From assembly GCA_964475115.1 (NCBI GenBank), contig CAYYVJ010000018.1:1-27484 (forward strand): a DNA stretch of 27,484 bases, given 5' to 3'. The position numbers were made by a program, and so were the translations under genes. The stretch is from CAYYVJ01 sp964475115. GTDB lineage: Bacteria; Bacillota; Clostridia; Lachnospirales; Lachnospiraceae. The stretch's first letter is position 1; every line of letters begins with the position of its first letter. The notes under the pieces were generated by a model that saw nothing but the letters and a program-made list of their open reading frames with translations, was not told the origin of the DNA and ran no database searches. Shown piece after piece: positions 1-8,199 of the stretch.

Positions 1-53
1 TGTAATAATATTTATACTTCTTTTTAGTACTCTACTATATTTTCTCATTAAAA

Positions 54-100
54 AAGCACCCTTTCCCTTACCTAATAATTATATTCGGGAATGGGTGCTT
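54..100 (-). terminator. Intrinsic terminator of gpr
   Basis: A 14-bp stem with one mismatch is formed by 54-67 and 87-100. On the minus strand it is followed directly by a run of six T, the classic intrinsic terminator layout. It lies just past the gpr stop codon. The flank at 1-53 shows nothing else recognisable. Confidence 0.85.
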
Positions 101-111
101 TATTCACACTT

Positions 112-1071
112 CTAAATACCACCCACAAAGGCAATGTTTAGCGCTTCTGAGATTGTAAAACTAATTCTTTTTACAGTTTCATCAATATCTTTTGGAGTAA
201 CAAACATAGTTTTTAATTTGGGATCTAATAATTCATAGATTAGCCGATGTTTATCATCTTCATCTAACTCTGCTAAATTATTCGATAATGTCTTTAGTCG
301 TTTGCTTTGCTCCATAGCTAAAATCAAGTTCTCCATGGTATCATTAATTATAGTTGCTGCATCCACCACAGTAGGAACTCCTATTGCAATTACAGGCACA
401 CCTAAAGTCTTTTCTGTCAACCCCTCTCTATGATTTCCTACTCCTGAACCTGGATTAATACCTGTATCTGTTAGTTGAATCGTTGTATTCAGCCTATTTG
501 TATTTCTAGCTGCCAAAGCATCAATAGCAATAATTGCTGTGGGCTTTGTTTCCATTACAATTCCTCTAACGATTTCACTAGTTTCCATTCCTGTCTGTGC
601 CATAACACCTGGTATGATACTGCTAATTCCAGAAACGTTATCTATTTTAAAAGCTTCATATCCAAATTCCTTAATTAAGTGCCTTGTAACATAAAGATTT
701 CCAACCACGTTAGGGCCTAGCGCATCTGGAGTAACATCACGATTTCCAAGACCCACAATCAAGATAGCTTTTCTAGATTTAATAGGCAATAGATCTAAAA
801 TATGCTTTGATAATTCTTTGGAAATTCCCCTATGATACTCTTCATCTTCTTTATCCATATTTGCAGCCTCTAATGTAATGTAGGTCCCTATTGGTTTTTT
901 TATTGCTTCTGCTGCAACTTTATTTTTTATCACAACCCTTGTTATTTTTATTTCTCTTTCTTCTTGATAAGTTTCTTCTACTGTTATCCCACTTATATCC
1001 TCTTCATTTCCTGTAAAACTTTCTCTTGCTTCCAATGCTAAATCTGTGCGAACTTTAAAACTTTCTTCCAA
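112..1071 (-). CDS. gpr: Germination (spore) protease GPR
   Basis: GPR degrades small acid-soluble spore proteins during germination, freeing DNA and amino acids. It is made as a zymogen in the forespore. The 319-residue product has the family hallmarks: a short N-terminal propeptide ending near VRTDLALEARE, the GLGNRDVTPDALGP block (residues about 107-120) and IAIDALAARN, which hold the two aspartates used by this atypical acid protease. The propeptide is shorter than I recall for Bacillus. The start is a TTG with an AGAGGGG ribosome binding site about 7 nt upstream. The gene is monocistronic, ends in a strong terminator, and lies in the conserved comEC-holA-rpsT-gpr neighbourhood. Forespore sigma-G control is expected from the family, but I found no convincing sigma-G promoter. 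Confidence 0.95.
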   Translation of the reverse strand: MEESFKVRTDLALEARESFTGNEEDISGITVEETYQEEREIKITRVVIKNKVAAEAIKKPIGTYITLEAANMDKEDEEYHRGISKELSKHILDLLPIKSRKAILIVGLGNRDVTPDALGPNVVGNLYVTRHLIKEFGYEAFKIDNVSGISSIIPGVMAQTGMETSEIVRGIVMETKPTAIIAIDALAARNTNRLNTTIQLTDTGINPGSGVGNHREGLTEKTLGVPVIAIGVPTVVDAATIINDTMENLILAMEQSKRLKTLSNNLAELDEDDKHRLIYELLDPKLKTMFVTPKDIDETVKRISFTISEALNIAFVGGI

Positions 1072-1207
1072 ATGCTTCCCCTCTTTCTTTTTGTTTTTTC
1101 TTTTTTTCTTTCTTATCTTACTATTCTTTACAAACAGTAAGAAAAATATTACAAAATATTCAAAAAAACTCCAATTGAACTAGGATTATAGCTTGTAAGC
1201 TTTGAAC

Positions 1208-1234
1208 TAAAGTGGTACTATTGAGTTACAATAT
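1208..1234 (+). promoter_or_regulatory. Possible sigma-28-like or sigma-A promoter of the chemoreceptor
   Basis: TAAA at 1208-1211, then 15 nt, then TACAATAT at 1227-1234 loosely fits the motility sigma layout (TAAA-N15-GCCGATAT), matching about half of the second box. The same -10 (TACAAT) can be read as sigma-A with TTGAAC at 1202-1207 and a long 19-nt spacer. The rest of the 261-bp gpr/chemoreceptor intergenic region shows T-rich tracts but no riboswitch that I recognise. Confidence 0.25.
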
Positions 1235-1332
1235 AAGGGGTGAATATTAGGACTATTTTTAACGCAGCAAAATGGGGGATAGAGTGTATTTTTTGAGAAC
1301 TTTAAAATATTGAAAAAGAGAGGAAAATACAA

Positions 1333-3417
1333 ATGAAATCTATTAAACAAAAATTAGTTGTGTACACATTATTGTTGGTAGCTTTACCATTTATTATTTC
1401 TACCATAGCGAACAATTTATACATGAAGGGAAGCTATGAAAAAGAATTGGAAAAAAACAATACTATGTTAGCAAGTTCGATTGCTGATCAGGTAGCTGCA
1501 TTTATTGAAGAAGGTTATTCACTTACGGAACAAATTGCTTTAAATAATGACGTTAAGAACTTCATTCCAAAAGCTCAAAAGGATATGCTTATGAATGTTT
1601 ATGATAAACATCCATATTTCGATTTGCTTTATATTCAAGATGTTAAAGGTGATCAAACAGCGAGAACAAGTGGTGAATTAGGTAATCGCGCTAATCGTTG
1701 GTGGTTTATTGAAGTCATGGAGAAGCAAACATCCTTTGTAAGTAAATCTTATTATACTTTAGCTACGAATACTCCTGTAACTACTATCGCTATGCCGATC
1801 TACAATCAAAGTAATAAAATTGTTGGCGTTATGGCTGCAGACCTAAAATTGGATGAACTTCAAAAAAGAGTACAAAAATATAGTGAGGGAAGCCAATATT
1901 CTTTTGTTATCGATGGCGCTGGTGTAGTAATCGCACATCCTGAAGAGGTTCAAGTTTCCGAACTCTATAATTACATCACTAAGAAAAAAACAGTTTTAAA
2001 ATTAGATGCAAATGGTTCTGTTGTTATAGAAGATGGCAATCAAGTAACTGAGGAACAAGATATCGAAGTTCCAGAAGTATTAAATGAAATAGTTATAAAA
2101 GCCTTGAATGGGGAGTCTGGAACCGCAGTTTACAAGAATAGTGATGGTGTAGAGGTAGTTAATGCTTACCAGAGTGTCACATTACCTGGTACATCAGATA
2201 ATTGGGCAGTTATTACCCGTGAGGATAAACAAGATGCTATGGCATTCATTTCAGACACCCAACTTTTTAGTATTATTATTTGTATTGTTGCTCTTATAAT
2301 TGCCGCAATTATTGTAAGAATTGTAGCAGGAAAAATTGCAGGGCCTATTACGAAATCTGCTGATTATTTGAAGGTGATTGCACAAGGTAATTTTACAGTT
2401 GATGTGGATAAGTCCATGCTCTCAAGCAAAGACGAAATCGGCGTTATTGCAAATGGTATTCAAGCAATGAAAGATTCTTTAAAGCACTTGGCTTTTGAAA
2501 TCACAACAGAAGCAACAAGCATTCAAGAAAAAGTTGAAAATATTGTAGCTGAAATGAGCGAATTAAATGGTGAACTTGAAGGAATTTCAGCAACTACTGA
2601 GGAACTTTCAGCTAACACCGAAGAAACCGCTGCTTCTTCAGAAGAAATGACAGCGACTTCTATGGAAATCGAAAGAGCTGTTCAAACGATCGCTGAAAGC
2701 TCTGGAAAAGGTGCTCTTGCTGCACGAGATATTAGTGCAAGGGCAAATGATACAAAAGAAAAAATGGATTTATCACTTGAAAAAACCACTACAATTCTAG
2801 TAGAGACGAAAGAACAGCTAGAAAACGCAATTGAAGAATCTAAAGTTGTTGAACAAATTCAGGTTCTATCTGCTTCTATCATGGCAATTGCAGAGCAAAC
2901 GAATCTGTTAGCATTAAACGCTGCAATTGAAGCAGCAAGAGCCGGAGATGCCGGAAAAGGCTTCTCTGTCGTAGCTGATGAAATTGGTAATCTAGCAGAT
3001 CAATCTAAATTAACAGTAAATAAAATTAGTGAAGTAACAGACCAAGTAATGATAGCAGTAGAAAACCTATCTAAACATTCAAATAATCTTCTTTCCTTTG
3101 TCTCTGAGGACGTAAACAATGATTATAAGAGTATGTTAGATGTTGCTAATAAATATCGTGAAGATGCAAGCTTTGTTGACGATCTAGTAACAGAATTTAG
3201 CGCTACTTCTGAGGAATTGTTAGCTTCCATAGAAAACATGACACAAGCGATTGATGGAGTGGCAATTGCTGCAAATGAGAGTGCTACTGGAACAACAGAA
3301 ATCGCCAACCGATCTTCTGGAGCCAATATGTTATCAAACGATGTCATGAAAGAAGTGTTAGAGACAAAAAATAATTCTGATAAGTTGAAAAAGGAAATAT
3401 CAAAATTCCAGTTTTAA
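1333..3417 (+). CDS. Methyl-accepting chemotaxis protein (Cache-type chemoreceptor)
   Basis: This is a transmembrane chemoreceptor that senses an extracellular ligand and controls CheA/CheW. The 694 residues read as a first membrane helix (about 9-29), a large extracellular double-Cache-like sensor (about 33-300), a second membrane helix (about 306-330), a HAMP linker (about 331-385) and a long signalling coiled coil. The highly conserved hairpin tip AEQTNLLALNAAIEAARAG is intact. Just after it the usual EIRKLAEQS appears as EIGNLADQS. The C-terminal half (LVTEFSATSEELLASIENM) is typical of clostridial receptors, and no CheR-tethering pentapeptide is visible. The ATG is preceded by AGAGAGG. 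The gene sits alone between gpr and rpsT, which are usually neighbours. The ligand cannot be told from sequence. Confidence 0.93.
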   Translation: MKSIKQKLVVYTLLLVALPFIISTIANNLYMKGSYEKELEKNNTMLASSIADQVAAFIEEGYSLTEQIALNNDVKNFIPKAQKDMLMNVYDKHPYFDLLYIQDVKGDQTARTSGELGNRANRWWFIEVMEKQTSFVSKSYYTLATNTPVTTIAMPIYNQSNKIVGVMAADLKLDELQKRVQKYSEGSQYSFVIDGAGVVIAHPEEVQVSELYNYITKKKTVLKLDANGSVVIEDGNQVTEEQDIEVPEVLNEIVIKALNGESGTAVYKNSDGVEVVNAYQSVTLPGTSDNWAVITREDKQDAMAFISDTQLFSIIICIVALIIAAIIVRIVAGKIAGPITKSADYLKVIAQGNFTVDVDKSMLSSKDEIGVIANGIQAMKDSLKHLAFEITTEATSIQEKVENIVAEMSELNGELEGISATTEELSANTEETAASSEEMTATSMEIERAVQTIAESSGKGALAARDISARANDTKEKMDLSLEKTTTILVETKEQLENAIEESKVVEQIQVLSASIMAIAEQTNLLALNAAIEAARAGDAGKGFSVVADEIGNLADQSKLTVNKISEVTDQVMIAVENLSKHSNNLLSFVSEDVNNDYKSMLDVANKYREDASFVDDLVTEFSATSEELLASIENMTQAIDGVAIAANESATGTTEIANRSSGANMLSNDVMKEVLETKNNSDKLKKEISKFQF

Positions 3418-3459
3418 AGGAATAAATGTAAAAATACTTCATTATTTTTCATTTTACTA

Positions 3460-3488
3460 TTGACATTTTCCTGTTTTTCTACTAAACT
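3460..3488 (+). promoter_or_regulatory. Sigma-A promoter of rpsT
   Basis: A perfect TTGACA (3460-3465), a 17-nt spacer and TAAACT (3483-3488) give a good housekeeping promoter. Transcription would start near 3495, leaving a leader of about 94 nt before the rpsT start codon. Confidence 0.6.
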
Positions 3489-3516
3489 TAATAAATATGT
3501 TTGCATTAGATCGTCC

Positions 3517-3588
3517 GTGTCCGGCTTTAATGAAAAACAAAAAACTATAAAATAACCATTAACATTACAACATTTGGAGGTGTCCGGA
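3517..3588 (+). repeat. Direct repeat GTGTCCGG in the rpsT leader
   Basis: GTGTCCGG occurs at 3517-3524 and again at 3580-3587, the second copy lying between the Shine-Dalgarno sequence and the TTG start. Because the core is self-complementary, TCCGG at 3520-3524 can pair with CCGGA at 3584-3588 and close a loop that contains the ribosome binding site. A regulatory role is inference. Confidence 0.4.
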
Positions 3589-3852
3589 TTGGCTAATATC
3601 AAATCTGCGAAAAAAAGAATTTTAGTTATTGAAGCAAAAACTGCTAGAAATAAAGCAATTAAATCAAAAGTGAAAACTTGTATCAAAAAAGTAGACGCTG
3701 CTGTTGTTGCTGCTGACCAAGCTGCTGCAAAAGAAGCATTAGCTGTTGCTATTTCAGAAATTGGAAAAGCTGCTTCTAAAGGAGTATATCATAAAAATAC
3801 TGCTTCTAGAAAAATTTCTCGTTTAACACTTGCTGTTAATAAAATTGCTTAA
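3589..3852 (+). CDS. rpsT: 30S ribosomal protein S20
   Basis: S20 is a small basic helical protein that binds 16S rRNA and assists 30S assembly. Read from the TTG at 3589 it has 87 residues and begins (M)ANIKSAKKR, the canonical S20 start, with the alanine/lysine-rich helices and the C-terminal YHKNTASRKISRL motif of the family. An in-frame TTG at 3574 would add five residues, but it overlaps the Shine-Dalgarno GGAGG itself, so 3589 is the start. It has its own promoter, a repeat-containing leader and a strong terminator. It converges with holA, as in Bacillus. Confidence 0.96.
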   Translation: MANIKSAKKRILVIEAKTARNKAIKSKVKTCIKKVDAAVVAADQAAAKEALAVAISEIGKAASKGVYHKNTASRKISRLTLAVNKIA

Positions 3853-3872
3853 TTAAAAAAATAAATATTATA

Positions 3873-3936
3873 CTGTACTTCGGCTGAGTACAGAAAAGCC
3901 ATTGAATCCTAACCCTATTCAATGGCTTTTTTATTT
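3873..3936 (+). terminator. Intrinsic terminator of rpsT, with a preceding hairpin
   Basis: A 7-bp hairpin (3873-3879/3887-3893) is followed by a 14-bp perfect stem (3894-3907/3917-3930) whose right arm runs into TTTTTTATTTTAT. This terminates rpsT. On the minus strand the same stem is followed by a shorter T run, so it may also stop holA transcripts. Confidence 0.9.
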
Positions 3937-3953
3937 TATATAAAAACTTTTAT

Positions 3954-4931
3954 TTATTGACTATATTTAACAATAAGAAGTTCTACCCCTAACCGATCTT
4001 CCAGCCTACCCGTTTTAATAGCTTCTTCTGTTTCTACACACTCTTCTACCGCATTCTTCAAAAATTCTGTTTTAAATCTTTTAGCTTGTAATAAATATTT
4101 TCCAACCAAGAAGCTTTGCAAACCTGTTTGTTTCGAAATAGCGTCATTTGCCTTACCTTGATTGCTTAACCATTTTACTTGTACAAGTAAATTAAACTGC
4201 CTAGCTATTAAAAAAAGGATTCGAAGTGGAGGCTCCCTCAGAGTAAGCAAATCATAATACAAACTGAACGCTTCTTTCTGATTCTTTCCACTGATAGCAT
4301 CTATCATTTGAAATATTTTTCCTGTGACCTGAGTTGTGCAAATCATCTCAATGTCCTCTGCTGTGATAATATCCTTACCTAATGTATAGGATATTAATTT
4401 GTCTACTTCCTTTTCAATGTTTTCCATATCATTTCCAGTCTTACTCAATAGCAGGTGCATATTTGCTTCTGTTATCTTCTTTTTCTCTCTGGATAGGATA
4501 CCCAATACCCATGCAATTAATTTACTATCAGACTGTCTAGACAGCTCTGCAGCATAACCAGACGCTTTTACAGTTTTAAACAACTTACCTCTTTTATCCA
4601 CTTCTTCTTCCACAAAAACAATAATTGTACTTTCTGGAACTTCTTCAACAAAAGTAATCATCTCTTGATTTGCATTTTTAAAATAGCCACTATTTTCTAT
4701 TAAAATCAGACGATATTCAGCTAAAAAGGGAAGTGTATTCGCCAAGTCAATCATCTCTTTTATGTCCATGTTTTTGCCTTCAAAGCAATTGAAATTCATA
4801 GAGATTCCTTCTCCCACTATAGCGTTTTTTATTCTTTTTTTATACGCTCTTTTTAAATAGGATTCCTCTCCATAGAGAAGATACATTGGCATAAATTTAT
4901 TTTCTTTTATATCCCTTTCAATGTTCTGCAT
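3954..4931 (-). CDS. holA: DNA polymerase III delta subunit
   Basis: The delta subunit opens the beta sliding clamp within the clamp-loader complex. The 325-residue product starts with the typical segment KFMPMYLLYGEESYLK (about 12-27) and has the AAA+-like fold arrangement of the family without a functional Walker A motif. The LLTLREPPLRILFLIARQFNLL region and the C-terminal ETEEAIKTGRLEDR segment are characteristic. Length is close to the usual 330-345. The ATG at 4931 has an AAAAGGTG site a few bases upstream. It is the last gene of the comEA-to-holA minus-strand series and converges with rpsT. Confidence 0.93.
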   Translation of the reverse strand: MQNIERDIKENKFMPMYLLYGEESYLKRAYKKRIKNAIVGEGISMNFNCFEGKNMDIKEMIDLANTLPFLAEYRLILIENSGYFKNANQEMITFVEEVPESTIIVFVEEEVDKRGKLFKTVKASGYAAELSRQSDSKLIAWVLGILSREKKKITEANMHLLLSKTGNDMENIEKEVDKLISYTLGKDIITAEDIEMICTTQVTGKIFQMIDAISGKNQKEAFSLYYDLLTLREPPLRILFLIARQFNLLVQVKWLSNQGKANDAISKQTGLQSFLVGKYLLQAKRFKTEFLKNAVEECVETEEAIKTGRLEDRLGVELLIVKYSQ

Positions 4932-5009
4932 ACACCTTTTATCTTCCTTTCTCGATCACAATATACTTATGAATCAAGTATTTCTGCTTCATTATATCAT
5001 TTTTCATTT

Positions 5010-7223
5010 TTATTTAAAAGTAGAACTTATCATTCTTTCCACCTCTATTCTCCTTCCATCTGTTTTGATTGTTATTCCTCCACTTTCAGGAGTTAAAAGA
5101 ATTTCACTTTTCACATTTTTTAACCGATCAATCAATTTTTTATGCGGATGACCATAGCTGTTTTCTAATCCGCAGGAAATTATAGATATTTGAGGAATAA
5201 CCTTTTCAAGAAATTTTTCACTCGTAGAATACTCTGATCCATGATGAGCCACCTTAAGTACTTCATAATTTTCTTTTCCCAATACCTCCATTTCTTTTAA
5301 AACCAAGCCCTCTCCATCCATTTCCAGGTCTCCTGTTAGCAGCATGTCAAATTCATTATAAGAAATACTTAAAACCATAGAATAAGCATTTTTTGAGTTT
5401 CCATAATAATTAGTACTTGGATGAAGGCAATGTATTTTTAAATACCCATCTACAATAGAATCACCTGCTCCAAAGTAGACAATAGGAATATTTCTAGCTA
5501 TTGCTATTATCTCAAGATTTAAATAAGCTTCATCCTTCGTTTCTATTTTAGGCAATACAAGAGTTTTAACATATACCCCGCTACCTTCTTCTAAAATCTC
5601 TTTTAATCCCGATAAATGGTCTGCATCTGCATGTGTCAATATGGCATAATCTATATTTCTTACACCATTTGATTTAAGAAATGGTATGATGCGATATTTT
5701 CCCAATTTATTTATATCCGAACTTCCTCCATCAATTAAATATGTGGTCCCTTCTGATGATTCCATATATATTCCATCACCTTGGGATACATCTAAAAATG
5801 TAACTCGAAATCTAGGCTCTATCCTTACAGATAAAATACCAAGCAAGATAACATATAGAAACATTATTATACTAATTCGAAACAGCTTTTTATATAGTAA
5901 AATTACATTTTCTTTTTTCTTTATATAGAAAATAAAAGAAAAAAGTAGCACATAATAGCAGACTATTTGCCATGGTTTAGGCCTTCCAATTAAAATAGTT
6001 CCATTTGGTAACTTGTTAAAAAACCTGCATACGCCTTCATAAAAACTAAGAACATAATGCCCTGAACCAATTGCAATTTTTCCAAGAACAACATTCCATA
6101 CACCCACTATTCCACCTACTATTCCAGATAGCATAAGCAATGACATTGGAGGGATAATAATCAGATTAAGAAGAAGAGAATAAGTAGAAGTTTCATAAAA
6201 GTAGTAGGACAAGATAGGAAGAGTCATAAGATTTACAGAAACGCTAATACTGCTAGCACTTATAATAGAAGACTTTTGACTTAAATAAGAAAGAAGAATT
6301 GGATAAATCACTGATATTGCAAAGACTGCAGCAAAAGAAAGTAGAAAACCTGCATTGTATAATAAAAAAGGATTATCAATTAGCAATAGGATACCTGCTA
6401 GCGAGATTGCTGAAGTCATATCATAGCTTCTACCCAAATATAAAGCTAACAGAGAAATACCAAACATAACAAATGCTCTCAAAGCAGATACGCTAAATCC
6501 AGTTAATGCTACATAACTAAATAATAAGGCAAGGCTAGCAATACAGGAAAATCCATTATAGAATTTTTTACGGAGTAACTTATAGATACTCATTCCAATC
6601 AATGAAATATGAAGGCCTGAAATAGAAAGTATATGTGAAATTCCATTCTCCTTGTATAAGCTATTTATTTCTGAATCTAATTCTTTTGTTTCTCCTAACA
6701 CAATGGCAGAAAAGATGCCGTAATCTTTTTCATTGCAAATCTTATAATACGATTGCTTTACTTTGTTTTTTATGTTTTCCAGGAAATTAAGATAAGAAGA
6801 ATATTCTTCACTAATTAATTCAAAGGATTTACCCTTCATACTATAATTTAATTTTTTACTTTTATAATATAAATACTGATTAAACTCCCCTTCATTCCTG
6901 GGAGAAGAGAATTCCTTTATTTTACCTGTAACTTGTATTTTGTTTCCTATTTTTAAGTTGGGATATGTTTTTAGATAAACTAAGATTCCATGACAAGAAT
7001 ATTCTTCGTTTTGGTAGAAAATAGATGTGTTTTTTAGATAGATTTCAAATGAATAGGCGGTTTTACTTAATTTATATACCTCTCCTTTTACGATAACATC
7101 TTCTGTTAGAGTTAGAAACTTGGGGGGAGGTTCCCGTTTGGCCTTTTCCATCTGAAGATAACCAAACAGGACAAATAACAAAACCGATAACACACAAAGT
7201 AATGGTCTTTTAATTTGTTTCAC
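5010..7223 (-). CDS. comEC: ComEC/Rec2 DNA-uptake channel protein
   Basis: ComEC is the polytopic membrane protein that carries single-stranded DNA into the cell during transformation. In order it shows an N-terminal membrane helix, an OB-like DUF4131 region, the Competence membrane domain beginning near KENGISHILSISGLHISLIG, many further membrane helices, and a C-terminal metallo-beta-lactamase-like domain. The last holds THADADHL, TGDLE and AHHGSEYS, so the metal-ligand pattern is intact. Two GTG starts are possible. The upstream one (7232) gives 740 residues but lacks a good ribosome site. The one at 7223 (737 residues) has AGGTGG five bases upstream and is preferred. Either start overlaps the 3' end of the GerMN lipoprotein gene, suggesting coupled translation. 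The gene appears complete, with no frameshift. Confidence 0.93.
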   Translation of the reverse strand: MKQIKRPLLCVLSVLLFVLFGYLQMEKAKREPPPKFLTLTEDVIVKGEVYKLSKTAYSFEIYLKNTSIFYQNEEYSCHGILVYLKTYPNLKIGNKIQVTGKIKEFSSPRNEGEFNQYLYYKSKKLNYSMKGKSFELISEEYSSYLNFLENIKNKVKQSYYKICNEKDYGIFSAIVLGETKELDSEINSLYKENGISHILSISGLHISLIGMSIYKLLRKKFYNGFSCIASLALLFSYVALTGFSVSALRAFVMFGISLLALYLGRSYDMTSAISLAGILLLIDNPFLLYNAGFLLSFAAVFAISVIYPILLSYLSQKSSIISASSISVSVNLMTLPILSYYFYETSTYSLLLNLIIIPPMSLLMLSGIVGGIVGVWNVVLGKIAIGSGHYVLSFYEGVCRFFNKLPNGTILIGRPKPWQIVCYYVLLFSFIFYIKKKENVILLYKKLFRISIIMFLYVILLGILSVRIEPRFRVTFLDVSQGDGIYMESSEGTTYLIDGGSSDINKLGKYRIIPFLKSNGVRNIDYAILTHADADHLSGLKEILEEGSGVYVKTLVLPKIETKDEAYLNLEIIAIARNIPIVYFGAGDSIVDGYLKIHCLHPSTNYYGNSKNAYSMVLSISYNEFDMLLTGDLEMDGEGLVLKEMEVLGKENYEVLKVAHHGSEYSTSEKFLEKVIPQISIISCGLENSYGHPHKKLIDRLKNVKSEILLTPESGGITIKTDGRRIEVERMISSTFK

Positions 7224-8184
7224 CCTCTCCACCTGTATTTTGGATAGTAGTATCCTCTATAAAATTCTCTACTAAGTCTAGATTACGTTCAAATAGATTA
7301 TCCAAGGAAATCGTTTCTCTATACTTTTTATTTGTCTCTCCTTCAATTGCTATCTGAACTTTATTTATGTTTTGTATTTCTACTAAGGAATTGACAATTG
7401 CATAAATTGGAACTTCATCGATTGCATTTACGGAACCCGTCAAAAAGTTTTTATCAAAATTCACATAACATGTACCATCTTTTATGATTACACTAATCAA
7501 TTTTGTTTCACCTGGTAACACTGGATACAGGTCTTCTTTAGAAGGTCCTAAAATTAATTGTTCTATTACAAGTTTCTCCATTGAAGTTGTATTACTATGA
7601 ACCACTTCCCTCGTCTCTTCAACTAATTTATTTCCCGTACTATTTGTAAAATATAATTTTAATTTTACCCTTTCATATGCATTTATATCACCACCGGTAT
7701 CATCTGTAAAATCAGTGGCTCTCATAGCTCCAATTGGTCGATTGTTGGAATCTAGTAACGGTCGATCATTAGTTAAAAAAGATACATATTCGATTGTTGG
7801 AATCTGAGTAATCGTTTTGACTATAGCTGCCCTGCAAAGTACTTCCACTATAGAATCCATATTTAAATAACTATTATCGAAGACTATATACGCTTGTCCA
7901 TTATCAATGTAATAATCTAATATTTTGACATCTGTAGGTATCGCTTTTCTATAATCCAAATTATTTGAATCTATTCTCATTGCACCTAGAAGCTCTCCAA
8001 ATAAATCTAAAGTTTCTGTTTCCGTTGGTTCATAATTCTCTGAAACTAATTTAGTAATGGCTTTATTGAAATAATATAATCGAAAAGCTTGCCCGCTTGT
8101 TTCCTGTACACTATTATCTTTTGTACATGCTGTAAGAAGAAATATAACAACGCATAGAAAAGAAATTTGTTTGATTTTTAACAT
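7210..8184 (-). CDS. GerMN-domain lipoprotein
   Basis: This is a 324-residue predicted lipoprotein: a short hydrophobic signal ends in FLLTAC with the lipidated cysteine at residue 20. Two GerMN-type repeats follow, at about 45-150 and 185-300. Each carries the pattern VKILDYYIDNGQAYIVFD / VISVIIKDGTCYVNFDKNFL typical of the Bacillus GerM family, which acts in sporulation and germination, apparently through the cell wall. A strong GGAGGAAGCA-ATG start lies 15 nt after the histidine kinase stop, and the 3' end overlaps comEC. Similar GerMN lipoproteins occur next to two-component systems (LpqB-like arrangements), so it may be a partner of the adjacent kinase. That link is inference. Confidence 0.85.
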   Translation of the reverse strand: MLKIKQISFLCVVIFLLTACTKDNSVQETSGQAFRLYYFNKAITKLVSENYEPTETETLDLFGELLGAMRIDSNNLDYRKAIPTDVKILDYYIDNGQAYIVFDNSYLNMDSIVEVLCRAAIVKTITQIPTIEYVSFLTNDRPLLDSNNRPIGAMRATDFTDDTGGDINAYERVKLKLYFTNSTGNKLVEETREVVHSNTTSMEKLVIEQLILGPSKEDLYPVLPGETKLISVIIKDGTCYVNFDKNFLTGSVNAIDEVPIYAIVNSLVEIQNINKVQIAIEGETNKKYRETISLDNLFERNLDLVENFIEDTTIQNTGGEGETN

Positions 8185-8199
8185 TGCTTCCTCCAGTCA

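Noticed and set aside
1072..1200. Sigma-G promoter for gpr (TGAATA followed by CTTACTG on the minus strand)
   Set aside because: The spacer is 15 nt where 17-18 is expected and the -10 box is imperfect; too weak to list.
1235..1332. c-di-GMP riboswitch in the chemoreceptor leader
   Set aside because: Such switches often precede clostridial chemoreceptors, but the conserved GGGCAAACC and GGTAGGTAGCGGGG elements are absent.
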